A stretch of DNA of 64,000 nucleotides from JANQOH01 sp965201115 (GTDB lineage Bacteria; Pseudomonadota; Alphaproteobacteria; UBA7887): positions 558,001 through 622,000 of the forward strand of contig OZ241745.1 of assembly GCA_965201115.1 (NCBI GenBank), in the 5' to 3' direction. The notes beneath the pieces were generated by a model. The model was given only the letters and a program-made list of their open reading frames with translations. It was not told where the DNA came from and made no database searches. The translations under genes and the position numbers were made by a program. Each line of letters begins with the position of its first letter. Within the stretch, counting starts at the first letter, position 1. Positions 31,665-40,379 of this stretch are shown here, piece after piece.

Positions 31665-33397
31665 TGCGCGCCCCCCGCCTCGCGCGCCGCGGCCGGCGGG
31701 GCGCTCGGGGCCGGGCGCAGGAACCGCCGCAGCACCTCGTCGCGCGGGCCGGAATCGATGAGCGCGCCGTCGCGCAGCACCAAGATGCGCTCGACCGCGT
31801 GCAGCAGGCGCGTGTTATGCGTCGCGATCAGCACCGTGGCCTTGCGCTCCGCCAGCGCGCCCAGAGCCGCCGCCAGCGCGACTTCGCCATCGTTGTCGAG
31901 ATTCGCGTCGGGCTCGTCGAGCACCGCGAACGCGGGATCGCCGTAGAGCGCGCGCGCGAGCGCCACCCGCCGGCGCTGCCCGGCGGAAAGGTTCGCGCCC
32001 CCCGCCGCCAGCGGCGTCGCGTAGTTCTGCGGCAGGCGCATGATCATGTCGTGGCAGCCCGCGAGGCCCGCCGCCGCCACGACCGCTTCGTCGTCCGGCG
32101 TCTCGAGCCGCGCGATATTGTCCGCCACCGTGCCCTCGAACAGTTCCACCTCCTGCGGCAGGTAGCCTATATGGCGGCGGCGGCTTTCGCGCGGCCATTC
32201 GCCGACCGCCGCGCCGTCGAGGCGCACCGAGCCCGCTTGCGCGCTCCAGACGCCCACCAGCAGGCGCGCCAGCGTGCTCTTGCCGCTCCCGCTCGGGCCG
32301 ATCAGCGCGGTCGCCGAGCCGGGCTCCAGCGTGAAGCCGACGCTGTGCAAGACCGGCGCGCGCGCCCCCGGCGGAGCCGCTATCACGCCCTCCGCCTCGA
32401 CGCGGCCCTCGGGGCGCGGCAGGCGCGTTTCGCGGCCCGCGTCCGGCGGAACGGCGGAAAGCATCGCGTTCAGCCGCCGCCACGACTGCCGCGCCGAAAC
32501 GAAACCGCGCCAGGCCGAAATCCCCTGTTCGATCGGCGCCAGCGCGCGGCCCAGCACGATCGACGCCGCGATCATCATGCCGGGCGTGATCTCCTGCCGC
32601 AACACAAGCCACGCGCCAAGGCCGAGGACGCCCACCTGCACCGCCTGCCGGAACGCCTTCGACGCCGCCAGCAGCGCGCTCAGCCGCGCCCCGCCCCGCG
32701 CCTGAAACGCAACCGCGCGGTCGTGGCGGCTCCGCCAGCGGCGGCGGAACCCCTCGAACATCCCCATCGCTTCCAGCACGTCGGCGTGGCGCAGGCTGTC
32801 CTCGGCAAACCGGTGCGCCCCCGCGGCGTGTTCCGACGCGCCGCGGTAGGGCCCGCGCGACGTCCACTCGGTAAGCAGCGCGAAAGCGAGGATCGTCAGC
32901 ACGGCGAAAACCGACAGCCAGCCGAGCCACGGATGGATGAGAAAAATCGCCGCCGTGAACAGCGGCGCCCACGGCGCGTCGAAAAACGCCAGCGCCGCCG
33001 GGCTGGCGATAAACTGCCGCACCGCGTCGAGATCCCGCACCGGCTGCCCGCCGCTCTGCCGGAGCCGTTGCAGGCTGCCCCGGAAGGTCCCCGCCACGAC
33101 ATCGTCGAGCACGCGGAAGTTCAGTTGCAGCGCGATGCGCGCCATCATGCGCTGCCGCACCCAGTCGAGCCCGCCGAAGCAGGCGAGCAGAAACACCGCC
33201 ACCAGGGTGAGCGCGATCAGCGTCTCGACGCTCGCACTCGTCAGAACCCGGTCGTAGATCTGCAACATGTAGATCGGCGACACGAGCATGAGAATGTTGA
33301 CGAAGGCGCTGAATACGATCACCGCCGCGAAGGCGCGCCGCCCGCGCGCCAGCGCCGCCGAAAGAACCGGCGCCGGCGCCGGCGCGCGGTCGTTCAC
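31661..33397 (-). CDS. Type I secretion ABC transporter (PrtD-like permease/ATPase)
   Basis: A 578-residue exporter half-transporter. The membrane domain (about 20-300) starts with VNILMLVSPIYMLQIYDRVL, the PrtD/HlyB hallmark. The ATPase has Walker A GPSGSGKST (367-374), signature LSAGQ (470-474), Walker B VLDEPDANLD and the H-loop ATHN. There is no N-terminal C39 or C39-like domain, so substrates are recognised through an uncleaved C-terminal signal, as for serralysins. The five proteins at 34.7-50.2 kb fit as substrates. Start overlaps the 101-residue gene by 4 nt. Confidence 0.92.
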   Translation of the reverse strand: MNDRAPAPAPVLSAALARGRRAFAAVIVFSAFVNILMLVSPIYMLQIYDRVLTSASVETLIALTLVAVFLLACFGGLDWVRQRMMARIALQLNFRVLDDVVAGTFRGSLQRLRQSGGQPVRDLDAVRQFIASPAALAFFDAPWAPLFTAAIFLIHPWLGWLSVFAVLTILAFALLTEWTSRGPYRGASEHAAGAHRFAEDSLRHADVLEAMGMFEGFRRRWRSRHDRAVAFQARGGARLSALLAASKAFRQAVQVGVLGLGAWLVLRQEITPGMMIAASIVLGRALAPIEQGISAWRGFVSARQSWRRLNAMLSAVPPDAGRETRLPRPEGRVEAEGVIAAPPGARAPVLHSVGFTLEPGSATALIGPSGSGKSTLARLLVGVWSAQAGSVRLDGAAVGEWPRESRRRHIGYLPQEVELFEGTVADNIARLETPDDEAVVAAAGLAGCHDMIMRLPQNYATPLAAGGANLSAGQRRRVALARALYGDPAFAVLDEPDANLDNDGEVALAAALGALAERKATVLIATHNTRLLHAVERILVLRDGALIDSGPRDEVLRRFLRPAPSAPPAAAREAGGAQ

Positions 33398-33699
33398 GGG
33401 CCGCCGCCCGCGTTCTCGCCGCCGCCGCCGTCCGGCGCGCCTTCGCCCGCGCGCCGCGCATGCTGCGCCTGCTGCTGCTCCAGACGCTTCGCGACCTCGC
33501 CGATCATGCCCGCCGCGCGCATGAAGCCGGGAACGGGGATAAACAGCATGTGTTTCGCCGCCGGACGCGGATCGCCGCGCTCCCCCGCCGCGTCCGCCCC
33601 CGGCGGCGCCGCGAACCCGCCGAACTCCAGCCGCACCACCCCATCCCGCAGCGACGCCGACATGAGAGCATCGACAAAAACCTCGGTCCTGTCAGTCAT
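33394..33699 (-). CDS. Small unknown protein, first gene of the type I secretion operon
   Basis: A 101-residue protein of no recognised family. It has a short beta-like start (VFVDALMSASLRDGVVRLEFGGF), a hydrophobic AKHMLFIPVPGFMRAAGMIGEVAKRLEQQQAQ helix, and a Gly-rich tail. Its stop overlaps the exporter's ATG (ATGA), so it is made with the secretion apparatus and may be a chaperone or regulatory partner, by position only. Confidence 0.6.
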   Translation of the reverse strand: MTDRTEVFVDALMSASLRDGVVRLEFGGFAAPPGADAAGERGDPRPAAKHMLFIPVPGFMRAAGMIGEVAKRLEQQQAQHARRAGEGAPDGGGGENAGGGP

Positions 33700-33719
33700 C
33701 GCGCCCCCTCGTTCCTGCT

Positions 33720-34304
33720 ATCGCGCCGAAGGCGCGGACCGCCCGGGTGCGCGGGCGTCTCGCCCGCACGTCGCCGCAAGCCGCAACCCCGCCGAAGGCG
33801 GGGCCCGGGACCGCGGGCTTCCAGCCCGCACGTCGCCGCACGCCGCAGCGTTTGCCATGGAAGCACAGTCTCCGCCCCCCACCCGCCGGCATTCGCAGGG
33901 AGCGGAGACGTGCGGGCGAGACGCCCGCGTACCCAGGAAGCGGCCCCGCACTCCGTCGCGCCGAAGGCGCGGACCGCCTGGGTGCGCGGGCGTCCCCGCC
34001 CGCACGTTCCCGCGCACCGCAGCGTTTGCCATGGAAGCACAGTCTTTCGCCCCCCACCCGCCGGCATTCGCAGGGGGCGGAGACGTGCGGGCGAGACGCC
34101 CGCGCACCCAGGAAGCGGGCCCGCGCTCCGTCGCGCCGAAGGCGCGGACTGCCTGGGTGCGCGGGCGTCCCCGCCCGCACGTCGCCGCGCGCCGCAGCGT
34201 TCGCCATGGAAGCACAGTCTCCGCCCCCCGCCCGCCGGCATTCGTGCAGGCGCCAACGTGCGGGCTGGAAGCCCGCGGTCCCGGGCCCCGCCTGCGGCGG
34301 GGTT
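33720..34304. repeat. Cluster of dispersed palindromic elements
   Basis: Three to four related elements in ~580 bp. Inner hairpins are GCGGGCGTCTCGCCCGC, GCGGGCTTCCAGCCCGC and GCGGGCGTCCCCGCCCGC types. Three cores share GCCATGGAAGCACAGTCT (near 33855, 34028 and 34204), a core different from that of the RAYT-flanking arrays. No gene is present despite long open frames. Confidence 0.85.
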
Positions 34305-34335
34305 GCGACCCGTAATCGCCCCATAACCCCCGGCA

Positions 34336-34728
34336 TTATCGCACGGCCCCCGTTTCGGCGCCCAGAAGCGCCTCGGCGAAATCCCGCAAAGCGCTGTCGG
34401 GCAGGCCGCCGGGATGGTCCAGCACCACCGTCTGGATAACCGGCGTAGCCCGCTCCGCCCCGCCGGGCGCCCGGCGCACCAGCCGGCCGGTCAGCCCGAT
34501 ATCGTCGATATGCGTAATTTCCACCCGCATGTGCGGCCCCGCGCCGGGCGTATCCGCCAGGCGCGCGCCGCCGCCGCCGGAAAGCGCCTCCACGAACGCC
34601 GCGCACAGGCGCGCGGGCGCGTTCCCGCAATCCAGCGTCTGCGCCGCGCAACCGCCGGCGGCGGGCGGCGCTGCGGCGAACGCGGCCGCGGCCCAAGCCG
34701 CCGCCGCGCGCGGAGCGCGGCGCGCCAT
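34336..34728 (-). CDS. Small exported protein of unknown function
   Basis: A 130-residue protein with a signal-like N-terminus (about residues 1-30, Ala-rich, ending GGCAAQT; a lipoprotein-type cysteine at GGCAAQ is possible). The mature part, with RVEITHIDDIGLTGRL and IQTVVLDHPGGLP, looks like a mixed alpha/beta periplasmic domain. The start shares one base with the stop of the 1813-residue protease gene (TGATG), so it is translationally coupled to it. An inhibitor or chaperone for the protease would fit, as serralysin operons often encode a small inhibitor, but there is no clear family match. Confidence 0.6.
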   Translation of the reverse strand: MARRAPRAAAAWAAAAFAAAPPAAGGCAAQTLDCGNAPARLCAAFVEALSGGGGARLADTPGAGPHMRVEITHIDDIGLTGRLVRRAPGGAERATPVIQTVVLDHPGGLPDSALRDFAEALLGAETGAVR

Positions 34729-37700
34729 CAGCCGAACAGCAGCGCGTCGGCGCCGCCGAGCGCCGCGACAAGCGCATCGGCGTCGCGGAACTCCCCGGTC
34801 TCCGGATCGAACAGCGCCGGGTCGAGCGCATCGGTCCGGTAGATGGCCAGCCCATCGCCGAGGGCGAGCGAAACCGCCTCCGCGCCGCCATCCGCCGAAC
34901 GCGCCGCCGCGCCGGGGCGCGCATCGGGATCGAACGCCGCCCGGAACTCCGCCAGCGTGTCGATCCGCCCCGGCCCGTCGTTCGCGTCCGTGAAACGGAT
35001 CCGGTCGCCCGCGCCGGGGTTGAAATCGAGTATCCGGTCGATGCCGCCGCCTCCCTCCCAATCCGCCGGCGCCGCGCCGCCCGAACTGTCGAAGCGCAAC
35101 ACGAACGTGTCCGCGCCGTCGGTTCCGGCGAGCGCGCCGCGCCCGCCGTCGGCGGCGGAAACCGCCGTGGAAACCGCCGGGGCCGCGCTTGCCGCGCCCG
35201 CGACGAACGCGCCGGACCGGGCCTGCGCCCAAGTCTGGAAATCCGCCGCCGCCATTTCCGCGCCGTCGGCGACCTTGTAGCGGTTCGCGAACGCCGCCGC
35301 CACATCGACGGTCGCGTCGTTCGACAGCGTAAACTCGAACGTGCCGCTCCGGTTGCGAAAGCCGGAAACCGAAACCCCATCGTCGAAAACGACGAGGTTC
35401 GTCCCCGAGCGATCGGAAATTTCCACGTCGTGCGCCTGGAAGCGGGTCAGGCGGTATTCGTCGTTGCCCAGCCCGCCGTTCGACCGCACTTCGAGATCGT
35501 AGCCGAACGAGAAGACATCGCGGCCCGGGTTGCCGTTCGCGAACACCTTCAAACTGCCCGTGGACGCCCGGGCCGCCGGCGCGGCGGCGTCGCCCGATAC
35601 CGTGTAGCCGTCTTCGATCAGCGCCAAAAACGCCCGCCAGTCGAGATCCGCCCGGGTTCCGGCGGCGAACCGGTAGGCCGTCGCCGCGACGACCTCGATT
35701 TCGTCCTCCGGCCCGCCCGGCAGGTCGATAAACAGCGTGCCGCTCCGCAGCTCCGCCGACGCCACCCGCACCCCGTCGTCCAGCGCCAAAACGTTGGCGC
35801 CGCTGCGATCCTCGATGCTGGCCTGCCCGGTCTGGCTCGCGAGGAGAATATACCGGTCGGCCCCGAGGCCGCCATTGGTCCGCGTCGCGAGGCTGCTGCC
35901 CAGCGCGATGACGTTGTTCTCCGCCGTGCCGTTCACGAACAGTTTGAGCGCGGCCGCGGGCGTTGGCGTCGGCGCCGTCGCGGCGGGCTCGACAAGAATT
36001 TCCGCGCCGGCCGCGACCGCGTGGGCGTCGGTCCTGCGCACCGTTGCGTCGAGCACCGGATTGGCATCGTGGTCCAGCGCCGCGCCGGCCTTCAGATACA
36101 GTTCGGTCTGCGCCGCGTTCATCTCGAACATCGCCGCGTCCGGCCCGGCGAGTTCCAGCCCGCGCGCGCCATCGCCGCCGTTCTGGAGAGCGATATCGGC
36201 GACGCGAATGGCGTTCCGCGTATCGGCGGTTTCCGACAGGACCAACGTAAGGTTTGTCAGCGCCACCCGCGGCGGCGGCGCTTCGTCGTCGACGATGACG
36301 ATGGTCGCGCTCGCGGCCGTGTCGGCGGCGACGCGGCCGGCGTTGGGGCCGGATGCGTGGGTCAGCGTCACCGTGACGGTTTCCGCGCCTTCGCGCGCGC
36401 TATCGTTGGTGACGTCGATTGCGACCGTCGCCGCGCTCGCGCCGCCGGCGATGGTTACCTGGCCGGGCAACGATGCGTAGTCCGTCCCGTTTTCCGCCGT
36501 TCCCGTAATGCTGTAATGCAGTATGACGCCGCCCTCCGGCGCCTGGCGGCTCAGTGAGAAGACGAAGCTGCCGTCGTCGCCGGGCTCCCGCGCTTGTCGG
36601 TCCCCGGCGGCGATAACGGGCCGGATGAGCAACGCCGGCGCCGCCTGATAGCTTCGCGCGGCGCCGGAAACGAGCTCGCGTTGCCCGCCATCGCCGTCGA
36701 AATGGACGACCTCCATGCCCTCCAGACGGTCGGTTCCCTCGGTCGCCGACGACGCGGTGTGGCGGACGGTCCATACCCCGCCGCCGGCGTCCGTGACCTG
36801 GTAATCCCCCTGCTGTCCGGAATAAACCGCCGTATCCCTGCCATTCCCGCCGACGAGCGTGTCGTCGCCGCGGCCGCCTTGCAACCGGTCGTTGCCGCCG
36901 CCTCCGGCCAGCCTGTTGGCCGCCGCGTTGCCGGTAATCGTGTCGTTTCCGTCGCCGCCCACGGCGTTTTCGATTACCGTCCCGGGCGCGATCATCAGGT
37001 TGCCTTTCGCCCCCATCGCGTCCGACACATATGTTGCCGCGGACGCCGCGCTTTGGGCCCGCAGATCGATCTTCTGGTCGGCCGCGAACCCGCTCAGGTC
37101 CAGCGTATCGACGCCGCCGCCGTCGTAGATCGTCCACGTAACGGCATGGGACAATGCCGCCAAATTGTCCATGTATCCGCCGGCGGTGGAGTTGCGCCCG
37201 TAAACCGTATCGCCCGCGCGAATGCCGGAGGGCGCGCCGTACAGGTCATGGATCGCAACGATATCCGCCGCCATCGGCGTAACCGCATACGCATAGGACG
37301 CACCCGTGGAGGCTATCCAGGTGTTGTGGGAGAATGAGAAACTCGACGTATGTTGCTGCGGAAAATACGACATTGCCGTCGCTTGCCAGCTGTCGTTCAG
37401 ATAGTGGTTGTTGATTCCGTACAGCGCGGTCCCGTTGTAGGCGCCGGCGTGTCCGAGACCCAGCGCGTGGCCGATTTCGTGAATATAGGTCTGGAAAGAA
37501 TAGCTGTCTATGGATGTCCCGAACGTCTGCAACCATGCGCGCGAGACATTGACCGTCGAGGACAAGATCGTTTGCCCCTGGGTTATCGAGGACGAGTAGG
37601 CCCGGTCTCCCTCATCGCCGAAAACGATCTGCGCGGCCCCGCTCGTTTCCTGAAACCGCAGTCCGGTGACATTTGCCCATGAAGCCAGCGCGGCCCGCGC

Positions 37701-40169
37701 CAGCGTCTGGCCCTCTCCGGACAAACCGGAGATATTCACCGTCAACGCATCGCCGGGATCGGCGTCGAAAGCGCGGCGCGCCCGCCCGATCGCCGTCCAG
37801 TACCCATCGGTCAGATACTGCGCGATTTGCGTGTAGGAAAAGACCCCGTCTTCCGGCGGCGGGGCGGGGTCCGGGTCGCTGCCGGGGGCGTCCGCGCTCA
37901 CATCGAGAAGGTCCTCGCTCAACCCGACCCCCACACCGTCGACGGCAACGACGAAGCGGTATTCCGGGTCGCCGAATCCGAGCACGTCCGTCTGGTGTCT
38001 CGCCGTCCATTGCGCCGTCGCGCGGTTGCCGGATTCGGTCGCATCGACGGTCGTTTCGTAAAGGTCCCGCCAGCGGCCGCCCGAGTATTCCCAGATATCG
38101 AACTCGACTTCGCGGCCCTCTATGGAGCCGTCGAAAACCGCGGTCAGCGTCACCGTCTCGCCGTCGCCGGCCGACGCCTTGCTCCACGAAGCGGAGGACA
38201 AATCGGCGCCGGGTTCGCCCACGTCGAGATCTGCCGAGCTGAGGCCCACCAGGGCGCCGTTCAGAAAAACGCCGAAGTAGTATTGCGACTCGGGCGCGGT
38301 ATCCCACCAATCGTCCCCCGAGTACCTGGCGGTCCATTGCGCCGTCGCCCGGCTGCCCGATTCCGTCGCGTCTATGGTCGTCTCCCAAGTATCGTAGTAT
38401 GCGTACCCGTTGTCCTCCAGGATCGCGAACCGGACTTCGTGACCGGCAAGGGAGCCGCCGAAATCGGCCGTCAACGTCACCCGGTCTCCGTGGCGCGCGG
38501 CGGTAACGCCCCAATTGGCGGAGGAGAATTCGGGCCCGCCCCGATCGACATCGAGCAAGGCGGAGAGAGGGCTCGAACCCGCATATTCGCCGGCGATCCA
38601 CACATCGAAATAGTATTCCGGGTCCGGATCCCGCGGATCCCGCAACGAGTCGTCCCGCCATTCCGCCGTCCACCGCGCGGTAGCGCGGCTGCCGGACTCC
38701 ACAGCATTCAGACGGGTAACCAGATCGTCGTAATAGCCGAAGTTACGGCCGTCGCCGTTATACTCCCAGATCGCAAACCAGACGTCGTAGCCGGAAAGCG
38801 AGTCGTCGAAATTGGCGGTCAGGGTTATCGAGTCGCCATGATCCGCCGAAGTCGCGCTCCACCTAGCGGAACGGAGATCGGGGGGCGCCGCCCTCTCGGC
38901 GCCGACCTGTACCCAATAGTACCCGGTATCCCCGTCATTGTCGAACGCGCCGGAGTCCCAGTCGCGTATGGAAACGACGACCCACACGTTGCGGTTAACC
39001 GAGAACCCGATCTCGGCGTCGGTTATGCCGGCATCCGTGAATCCGGACCCGCCGCCCACGATTCGGATATCCGGGCTGACATCGGAGATGACTCCGTTGT
39101 GTCTGTCCTTGGCGGCGATGGTGTAGGTGTAGCCCGTATAGGCGTAGAATTCGAAATAATCGGTATCGTATGGCCGGTCGATCTCCCCGCGCCACCACGC
39201 GGTGTCGTCCACGGATATCCGGAACGGATCGAAGACCGTGTTCCAGGCCCCGCCCGTGGGGGCGACGGCCGGCGGCGGCACGGCGCTCGCGGGAGGCGCG
39301 GAGCCGTAGAGCCAGTGCAACGCGGCATAGTCCACCGGCGCCGGCGCCGCGGGGACAACGCCGTCGTGCCCGGGGCGCCAGGCCATGATGCTGCGCGCGT
39401 CGTACACGTCGTAGGCGTGTCCGCCGCCGTGTTCGTCCGGGTGGCGCAGGCCCAGCGCATGGCCGATCTCGTGCAGGAGCACCGCATACCCGACACCGCC
39501 GGGGCCGAGGTCGGCGGCCGCGCCGGGGTCGATCCAGACATCGCCGCCCTCGCGGGCGCCGGGGTAGAACGCCCAGCCGTTCGCGCCCTCGCCGAGCTCG
39601 GCGATGCCGAAAACGATATGCGCCTGTTCGGCGTCCCCGGTCTCCTCGAAACGCACGCCGCCGGCCTCGGCCCAGGCGGCGAGGGCCGCGCGCGCCGCCG
39701 AGCGCTGCGCCGCGTCGAACGGCGCAAATCCGTCGCGCCATGTCTCCAGCCCGTCGGCGTCGTAATAGTCCGGGAGCTCGCCGGCTTCCGCGAAATGATA
39801 TGCGATGGCCGCGGGCTGACCGGGCTCGGCGTTCCACGCGCGGCCGCTCAGCAGCGCCTTGACCTCCGGCGGGACGCCGGCGTCGCTGCGCCCGCGCACC
39901 TCGAGGACGCCGGAGAACTCCGTCTCCCGCCCTTCGTCGGCGACGACGCAGGCGAAGGACAGGAACCGGCTGTCGCCGTCGTTCAGCGCGTCGAACGCGG
40001 CGCCGGGCACGAAGGCCCACGTCCCGTCGGCGGCGATGCGGAGCTCCCCGGCGCCGGGCGCGGCGCGCAACGCGAAACGCGCCGCCTCCGACGCGCCGGC
40101 CGGCAGCTCCAGCCGCCCGTGAACGACATAATCCTCATCGGCGCGAAGCGTCCGCGTGCTATCGGTCAT
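34728..40169 (-). CDS. Giant serralysin-type RTX protein with two metalloprotease domains
   Basis: 1813 residues. Order: an N-terminal segment (1-100); first metzincin domain with HEIGHALGLRH (His233, Glu234, His237, His243) and Met-turn SIMAW (Met262); a PPC-like beta domain (~310-425); three tandem ~105-residue beta-sandwich modules (~430-540, 545-650, 655-757); second metzincin domain with HEIGHALGLGH (His897, Glu898, His901, His907) and Met-turn AMSYF (Met933); calcium-binding RTX repeats (~1068-1115); a Calx-beta-type domain (~1185-1290); a cadherin-like region; two copies of a ~110-residue beta domain; and the C-terminal export module ending ALLFG. Both active sites look intact. There is no signal peptide; export by the neighbouring type I system is inferred. 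Ordinary serralysins are ~450-700 residues with one catalytic domain. Confidence 0.9.
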   Translation of the reverse strand: MTDSTRTLRADEDYVVHGRLELPAGASEAARFALRAAPGAGELRIAADGTWAFVPGAAFDALNDGDSRFLSFACVVADEGRETEFSGVLEVRGRSDAGVPPEVKALLSGRAWNAEPGQPAAIAYHFAEAGELPDYYDADGLETWRDGFAPFDAAQRSAARAALAAWAEAGGVRFEETGDAEQAHIVFGIAELGEGANGWAFYPGAREGGDVWIDPGAAADLGPGGVGYAVLLHEIGHALGLRHPDEHGGGHAYDVYDARSIMAWRPGHDGVVPAAPAPVDYAALHWLYGSAPPASAVPPPAVAPTGGAWNTVFDPFRISVDDTAWWRGEIDRPYDTDYFEFYAYTGYTYTIAAKDRHNGVISDVSPDIRIVGGGSGFTDAGITDAEIGFSVNRNVWVVVSIRDWDSGAFDNDGDTGYYWVQVGAERAAPPDLRSARWSATSADHGDSITLTANFDDSLSGYDVWFAIWEYNGDGRNFGYYDDLVTRLNAVESGSRATARWTAEWRDDSLRDPRDPDPEYYFDVWIAGEYAGSSPLSALLDVDRGGPEFSSANWGVTAARHGDRVTLTADFGGSLAGHEVRFAILEDNGYAYYDTWETTIDATESGSRATAQWTARYSGDDWWDTAPESQYYFGVFLNGALVGLSSADLDVGEPGADLSSASWSKASAGDGETVTLTAVFDGSIEGREVEFDIWEYSGGRWRDLYETTVDATESGNRATAQWTARHQTDVLGFGDPEYRFVVAVDGVGVGLSEDLLDVSADAPGSDPDPAPPPEDGVFSYTQIAQYLTDGYWTAIGRARRAFDADPGDALTVNISGLSGEGQTLARAALASWANVTGLRFQETSGAAQIVFGDEGDRAYSSSITQGQTILSSTVNVSRAWLQTFGTSIDSYSFQTYIHEIGHALGLGHAGAYNGTALYGINNHYLNDSWQATAMSYFPQQHTSSFSFSHNTWIASTGASYAYAVTPMAADIVAIHDLYGAPSGIRAGDTVYGRNSTAGGYMDNLAALSHAVTWTIYDGGGVDTLDLSGFAADQKIDLRAQSAASAATYVSDAMGAKGNLMIAPGTVIENAVGGDGNDTITGNAAANRLAGGGGNDRLQGGRGDDTLVGGNGRDTAVYSGQQGDYQVTDAGGGVWTVRHTASSATEGTDRLEGMEVVHFDGDGGQRELVSGAARSYQAAPALLIRPVIAAGDRQAREPGDDGSFVFSLSRQAPEGGVILHYSITGTAENGTDYASLPGQVTIAGGASAATVAIDVTNDSAREGAETVTVTLTHASGPNAGRVAADTAASATIVIVDDEAPPPRVALTNLTLVLSETADTRNAIRVADIALQNGGDGARGLELAGPDAAMFEMNAAQTELYLKAGAALDHDANPVLDATVRRTDAHAVAAGAEILVEPAATAPTPTPAAALKLFVNGTAENNVIALGSSLATRTNGGLGADRYILLASQTGQASIEDRSGANVLALDDGVRVASAELRSGTLFIDLPGGPEDEIEVVAATAYRFAAGTRADLDWRAFLALIEDGYTVSGDAAAPAARASTGSLKVFANGNPGRDVFSFGYDLEVRSNGGLGNDEYRLTRFQAHDVEISDRSGTNLVVFDDGVSVSGFRNRSGTFEFTLSNDATVDVAAAFANRYKVADGAEMAAADFQTWAQARSGAFVAGAASAAPAVSTAVSAADGGRGALAGTDGADTFVLRFDSSGGAAPADWEGGGGIDRILDFNPGAGDRIRFTDANDGPGRIDTLAEFRAAFDPDARPGAAARSADGGAEAVSLALGDGLAIYRTDALDPALFDPETGEFRDADALVAALGGADALLFG

Positions 40170-40204
40170 GATGTCGGTCCCCCTCGTTTACGGCAATGGC
40201 CGCC

Positions 40205-40378
40205 GCCCGCGCCGCAGGCGCGAACTTCCCGTGTGCGCGGGCGTGCCCGCCCGCGCGTCCCTCCGGGCGCGAGGTTGCCGGGCGAGACGCGGTCGCCGCG
40301 CCCCGCCCGCCCGCCTCCGCGGCTTGTCGAGACATGCGGGCGAGACGCCCGCGCGCCCGGGCAGCGGCGCCCGCGGCG
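40205..40378. repeat. Degenerate palindromic element
   Basis: Inner hairpins GCGGGCGTGCCCGCCCGC and GCGGGCGAGACGCCCGC with degraded outer arms (GCCGCAGGCGCG and GCAGCGGCGCCCGC). It fills the gap between two secreted-protein genes. Confidence 0.6.
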
Positions 40379-40379
40379 C

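Noticed and set aside
33397..33699. Possible serralysin inhibitor (Inh-type) identity for the 101-residue protein
   Set aside because: No signal peptide or lipocalin-like beta pattern; kept as unknown.
31664..34315. Open frame of 883 residues on the plus strand
   Set aside because: Antisense to the PrtD-type gene and continuing into palindromic elements.
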